A DNA stretch of 8,757 bases, from NCBI GenBank assembly GCA_009908885.1, contig JAAAOL010000517.1, positions 1-8,757 of the forward strand. The letters are read 5' to 3'. This DNA is from Bacteroidota bacterium. GTDB taxonomy: Bacteria > Bacteroidota > Rhodothermia > Rhodothermales > JAAAOL01. The notes beneath the pieces were generated by a model. The model saw only the letters and a list, made by a program, of their open reading frames with translations. It did not search any database and was not told the origin of the DNA. Positions 6,551-8,757 of this stretch are shown here, one piece after another; positions within the stretch are counted from its first letter, which is position 1; every line of letters begins with the position of its first letter. The position numbers and the translations under genes were made by a program.

Positions 6551-7426
6551 ATGGTGCGCCTGTTGCAACGTCGTCTCCTCTGGGTCGCCGCGATCCTCAT
6601 GCTCGTCGCGGGGTGCGACGCCGTGGTGGACGTGGCGGAGGACGAGGCGGCCACCCGGACGGCATCGCGCACCGCCGCCGTGCTCGACCAGACGACGGCG
6701 CCCGTCATGACGTACCACGTACTCGACAAATACCCGCACGACACGGAGGCCTTCACGCAAGGCCTCGTCGTGGACCGGGACACGCTCTTCGAAGGCACCG
6801 GTCTGCGGGGGCGCTCCTCCCTGCGCCGCGTCGAACTGGCGACCGGCGCCGTCGTGCAGCAGGCGAATCTCGCGTCGCAATTCTTCGGCGAAGGCATCGC
6901 CGTCGTCGACGACCGCATTCTCCAGCTCACCTGGACCTCGGGGACCGGCTTCATCTACGACCGCGACAGCTTCGCCGTGCAGGACACCTTTTTCTACGAG
7001 CACGAAGGCTGGGGGCTGACTTACGACGGCGAGCACCTCATCGTCAGCGACGGCACGCCGACGCTCCGCTTCTGGGACCCCGCGACGCTGGAGGTGCATC
7101 GGCAGGTCACCGTGCGCGACGGGGGGGAAGCGGTCGACGACCTGAACGAACTGGAATACATCGGCGGGGAGGTGTGGGCCAACGTGTGGCGGACGGACCT
7201 CGTCGCCCGCATCGACCCCGAGACGGGGGAGGTGCTGGCGTGGGTCGACCTGTCCGGCCTGCTCACGCCGGAGGAGCGGCGCAGCGCCAACGTGCTCAAC
7301 GGCATCGCCTACGATCCCGCGCGCGACCGCCTCTTCGTGACGGGCAAGTTGTGGCCGTGGCTCTTCGAGATCGAGGTGTTCACGCCGCCGCGCCGCCGAT
7401 CAGGGGACGATCGGACGCCAGTCTAG
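6551..7426 (+). CDS. Glutaminyl-peptide cyclotransferase, lipoprotein
   Basis: This 291-residue protein belongs to the plant/bacterial-type glutamine cyclotransferase family, a five-bladed beta-propeller that converts N-terminal Gln to pyroglutamate with release of ammonia. The ATG at 6551 is chosen because it gives a basic N-terminus, hydrophobic core and lipobox V19-A20-G21-C22; the frame is open much further upstream, but inside the MBL gene. Family signatures are AFTQGL (67-72), LFEGTGLRGRSSLR (79-92) with Glu81 at the position of the catalytic Glu of papaya enzyme, EGWGLTYDG, a DLNELEYI segment and LNGIAYDP followed by FVTGK and WP near the end. In Bacteroidota, many signal-peptidase-I products begin with Gln (the published Q-rule), so a periplasmic, lipid-anchored cyclase fits a general maturation role. 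It follows the MBL gene by 8 bases. Confidence in activity is high. Confidence 0.93.
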   Translation: MVRLLQRRLLWVAAILMLVAGCDAVVDVAEDEAATRTASRTAAVLDQTTAPVMTYHVLDKYPHDTEAFTQGLVVDRDTLFEGTGLRGRSSLRRVELATGAVVQQANLASQFFGEGIAVVDDRILQLTWTSGTGFIYDRDSFAVQDTFFYEHEGWGLTYDGEHLIVSDGTPTLRFWDPATLEVHRQVTVRDGGEAVDDLNELEYIGGEVWANVWRTDLVARIDPETGEVLAWVDLSGLLTPEERRSANVLNGIAYDPARDRLFVTGKLWPWLFEIEVFTPPRRRSGDDRTPV

Positions 7427-7512
7427 CCCGGTCGATCTGATTCAGCGTTGCAATCCAAATCCTACCTATTGCTCACAACGGCAGCCCACGATCGCGGGGC
7501 GAAATCGGGTTC

Positions 7513-7542
7513 GCAGGCACAGCCTGGCACCGTGTGCCCTGC
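7513..7542. terminator. Candidate bidirectional terminator hairpin
   Basis: GCAGGCACA (7513-7521) pairs with TGTGCCCTGC (7533-7542) as nine base pairs with one bulged C, enclosing an 11-base loop. It sits between two converging genes, where a shared terminator is expected. No T-run follows on either strand, so it may instead work as an RNA 3'-end stabiliser or be incidental. Confidence 0.4.
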
Positions 7543-7550
7543 TTCATGAC

Positions 7551-7578
7551 GCATCACGAAACACGCAACACGCAATAC
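7551..7578. repeat. Four imperfect 7-bp tandem repeats
   Basis: On the + strand the units are GCATCAC, GAAACAC, GCAACAC and GCAATAC, without gaps; read on the - strand the consensus is GTGTTGC. The array begins 7 bases before the end of the spacer and ends 8 bases from the stop codon of the Dsb-like gene. Short heptamer arrays of this kind occur between genes in some bacteria; function is unknown. Confidence 0.65.
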
Positions 7579-7585
7579 GGCAGCA

Positions 7586-8509
7586 TCACGGCATGGCGTC
7601 CTTGGCCTGCTCGATGGTGCGCTCGAAGCTCTCCAGCGGCTGGGCGCCGTTCAGGAAGTAGCCGTTGACGAAGAAGCCCGGCGTGCCCGAGACCTCGAAT
7701 TCGCGACCGATCTCCAGCGTCTGGTCCACGGTCTGCGCGGCGGCCTGGTAGCCTGCGGAGGCAGGATCACTGGCGCACGTCTCCCAGGCCGCCAGGTCGA
7801 TCCCGGTGTCGGTCAGCACTTCCCGGCTCTGGGCGATGATCTCGTCCTTGTTGAACTGGCGCTGATTCTGGAAATAGGCGTCGTGCAGCGTCCAGAAGGC
7901 GTCGTCGCTCTGGGCCGCCGCGCACTCGGACGCGATGGCAGCGGGGCGGGCCCAGTCATGGTTGGGCAGCGGGTAATGGGCGAAGACGACCCGCACGTCG
8001 TCCGGGTGCAGGGCCAGCAGTTGCTCCAGCGTCTGCGTGCCGCGCGCGCAGTACGGGCACTGGAAGTCGGAGAACTCCACGATGGTGATGGTCGCGTTCG
8101 GGTTGCCCTGCGTCGGCAGGTCCGGCAGGGCCGCCATGAGCGCCTGGTGCCGGTCCTGCGCCTCTGCCGCCTCGGCCTCGGCCTGGGCGGCCATCTCGGC
8201 CTCGATCTCCTCCGCGCTCATGCTCACGTCCACCGGGTCGCCGCCGATGAGGTAGAGCTGGGTGTTGTCCTCCGTGACGAGGAAGGCCTGCGTCTGCTGC
8301 CCGTTGATGGTAAAGCTGCCCCGGTCCACGCCCTCGATGCCGCTGTCTTCCAGCGGAGCTACCGTCACGTCGTAGTCCTGCAGTTGTGGGAAGTGGACCT
8401 GCAGGTTCATGCGGATCTGCTCCTGCCGGTCCATGCCGTCCTGGCCGTTGACGGGGCCACAGCCGACGAGGGCGACGGTCAGTACGAGGAAGAGGATGCG
8501 ATAGCTCAT
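7586..8509 (-). CDS. DsbC/DsbG-like thiol-disulfide oxidoreductase, lipoprotein
   Basis: This 307-residue lipoprotein has a DsbA-like (Thioredoxin_4-type) catalytic domain. The ATG at 8509 is chosen because it gives a short signal with lipobox L14-V15-G16-C17; starting at 8578 would add 23 residues lacking signal character. Residues about 27-96 look like a small mixed alpha/beta domain (FPQLQDYDVTVAP, then LYLIGGDPVDVS) reminiscent of the DsbC/DsbG dimerisation domain. An Ala/Glu-rich helix (98-121) links it to the thioredoxin fold, which has FSDFQCPYC with Cys151 and Cys154 and the cis-proline loop SGTPGFF (Pro277). Cys196 and Cys245 in the helical insertion could form a structural disulfide. 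CPYC is also the DsbG active site. It probably oxidises, reduces or isomerises disulfides of exported proteins. It converges on the + strand cluster and seems to be transcribed alone or with the gene to its right. Confidence 0.9.
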   Translation of the reverse strand: MSYRILFLVLTVALVGCGPVNGQDGMDRQEQIRMNLQVHFPQLQDYDVTVAPLEDSGIEGVDRGSFTINGQQTQAFLVTEDNTQLYLIGGDPVDVSMSAEEIEAEMAAQAEAEAAEAQDRHQALMAALPDLPTQGNPNATITIVEFSDFQCPYCARGTQTLEQLLALHPDDVRVVFAHYPLPNHDWARPAAIASECAAAQSDDAFWTLHDAYFQNQRQFNKDEIIAQSREVLTDTGIDLAAWETCASDPASAGYQAAAQTVDQTLEIGREFEVSGTPGFFVNGYFLNGAQPLESFERTIEQAKDAMP

Positions 8510-8679
8510 GGGGCGCGGGGCGGTTAGGAAAGGCACGACACGTCGTATGTAGGACGACGCGGGGATGCAGTTCCCCACTCATCGAATCTGCACCATTGCA
8601 GTCGTCGAGGAAGCGAGTGGTCACACGGCACCCAATCACCGGTGGATGGTCTTTCCTCTATTCATCCGCCCCTCACACG
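8510..8679. other. Spacer upstream of the Dsb-like gene
   Basis: The 170 bases between the two - strand genes should hold the 5' region of the Dsb-like gene. I see no clear Shine-Dalgarno before its ATG, where the - strand leader is C-rich, and no convincing -33/-7 pair. CACCGGTG at 8637-8644 is a short perfect palindrome of no proven meaning. Confidence 0.4.
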
Positions 8680-8757
8680 TCACTCCGATTCGGACGCGAT
8701 GGGCAGGGCCTCGATGGCGTCCAGCACGCGGGTCGGCGCCAGGGTGGTGTCATCGTC
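8680..8757 (-). CDS. C-terminal fragment of an unidentified gene
   Basis: On the - strand an open frame enters from the right edge and reads 25 codons to a TGA at 8680-8682. The visible tail is DDDTTLAPTRVLDAIEALPI followed by ASESE. The acidic end, GC-rich third positions and alternating hydrophobic residues are compatible with the end of a real cytosolic protein. The piece is too short to name a family. The gene would lie upstream of the Dsb-like gene, same strand, 170 bases away. Confidence 0.5.
   Translation of the reverse strand, partial: DDDTTLAPTRVLDAIEALPIASESE

Larger units (their letters stand above)
7427..7585. other. Convergent spacer
   Basis: This 159-base gap separates the ends of two converging genes. 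It contains a relatively AT-rich start (about 7447-7475), a bulged hairpin at 7513-7542 and a 7-bp tandem repeat at 7551-7578. A 5-bp stem, GCGAA (7499-7503) with TTCGC (7510-7514), partly competes with the larger hairpin. No coding potential is seen. Confidence 0.6.

Noticed and set aside
5905..6954. A 349-residue - strand open frame across the MBL and cyclase genes
   Set aside because: Its product is low-complexity Arg/Ser/Pro-rich sequence spanning two genes with firm motif support on the other strand.
6613..7440. A 275-residue + strand open frame overlapping the cyclase gene
   Set aside because: It is an out-of-frame, Arg-rich translation of the cyclase gene, which has the real family motifs.
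7551..7590. GCATCACG direct repeats 32 bases apart, considered as an attachment site or target duplication
   Set aside because: The first copy is part of the 7-bp tandem array and the second overlaps the Dsb-like stop codon; there is no mobile gene nearby.
7883..8527. A 214-residue + strand open frame opposite the Dsb-like gene
   Set aside because: It is antisense to a gene with lipobox, CPYC and cis-Pro motifs and has no domain features of its own.
1..8757. CRISPR array, tRNA, rRNA, insertion sequence or prophage genes
   Set aside because: No regularly spaced repeats, cloverleaf sequences, transposase motifs or phage structural genes were recognised.

Overview
The window is GC-rich and gene-dense. 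It reads like the chromosome of a GC-rich member of the Bacteroidota/Rhodothermota group (Rhodothermales-like). This rests on three points: the protein families present (SdiA-regulated lipoprotein, phosphoesterase fused to an Omp85 barrel, DUF5706 membrane protein, lipoprotein glutaminyl cyclase), the lack of convincing Shine-Dalgarno sequences before most starts, and the number of lipoproteins. The assignment is an inference from family content, not from a marker gene. I see no rRNA, tRNA, CRISPR array, transposase or integrase.

Layout. A block of five genes runs on the + strand from about 115 to 7426: (1) an SdiA-regulated/YjiK-like beta-propeller lipoprotein, overlapping by 4 bases (ATGA) with (2) a 1266-residue protein that joins a lipoprotein signal, a purple-acid-phosphatase-type metallophosphoesterase, a middle region with atypical-kinase-like motifs, and a C-terminal Omp85/BamA-type beta-barrel; then (3) a three-helix membrane protein of the DUF5706 family, the family that contains Pycsar anti-phage effectors; (4) a metallo-beta-lactamase-fold hydrolase; and, 8 bases further on, (5) a lipoprotein glutaminyl-peptide cyclotransferase. 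A 159-base convergent spacer holds a hairpin and a 7-bp tandem repeat. On the - strand lies (6) a lipoprotein thiol-disulfide oxidoreductase with a CPYC site and a DsbC/DsbG-like layout, then a 170-base spacer and (7) the last 25 codons of a gene that runs off the right edge.

How the genes may work together. Four of the six complete genes encode predicted lipoproteins and a fifth encodes an inner-membrane protein, so this is mainly an envelope locus. Genes 1 and 2 are almost certainly translated together. Glutaminyl cyclase and the Dsb-like protein both act on exported proteins, through N-terminal pyroglutamate formation and disulfide handling. Genes 3 and 4 are the most suggestive pair: a Pycsar-effector-family membrane protein next to an MBL-fold enzyme, a fold known to include cyclic-nucleotide phosphodiesterases. 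No nucleotide cyclase is visible here, so a complete Pycsar system is not shown. The strongest structural novelty is the possible kinase-like domain set between a phosphatase and an outer-membrane barrel in one polypeptide.
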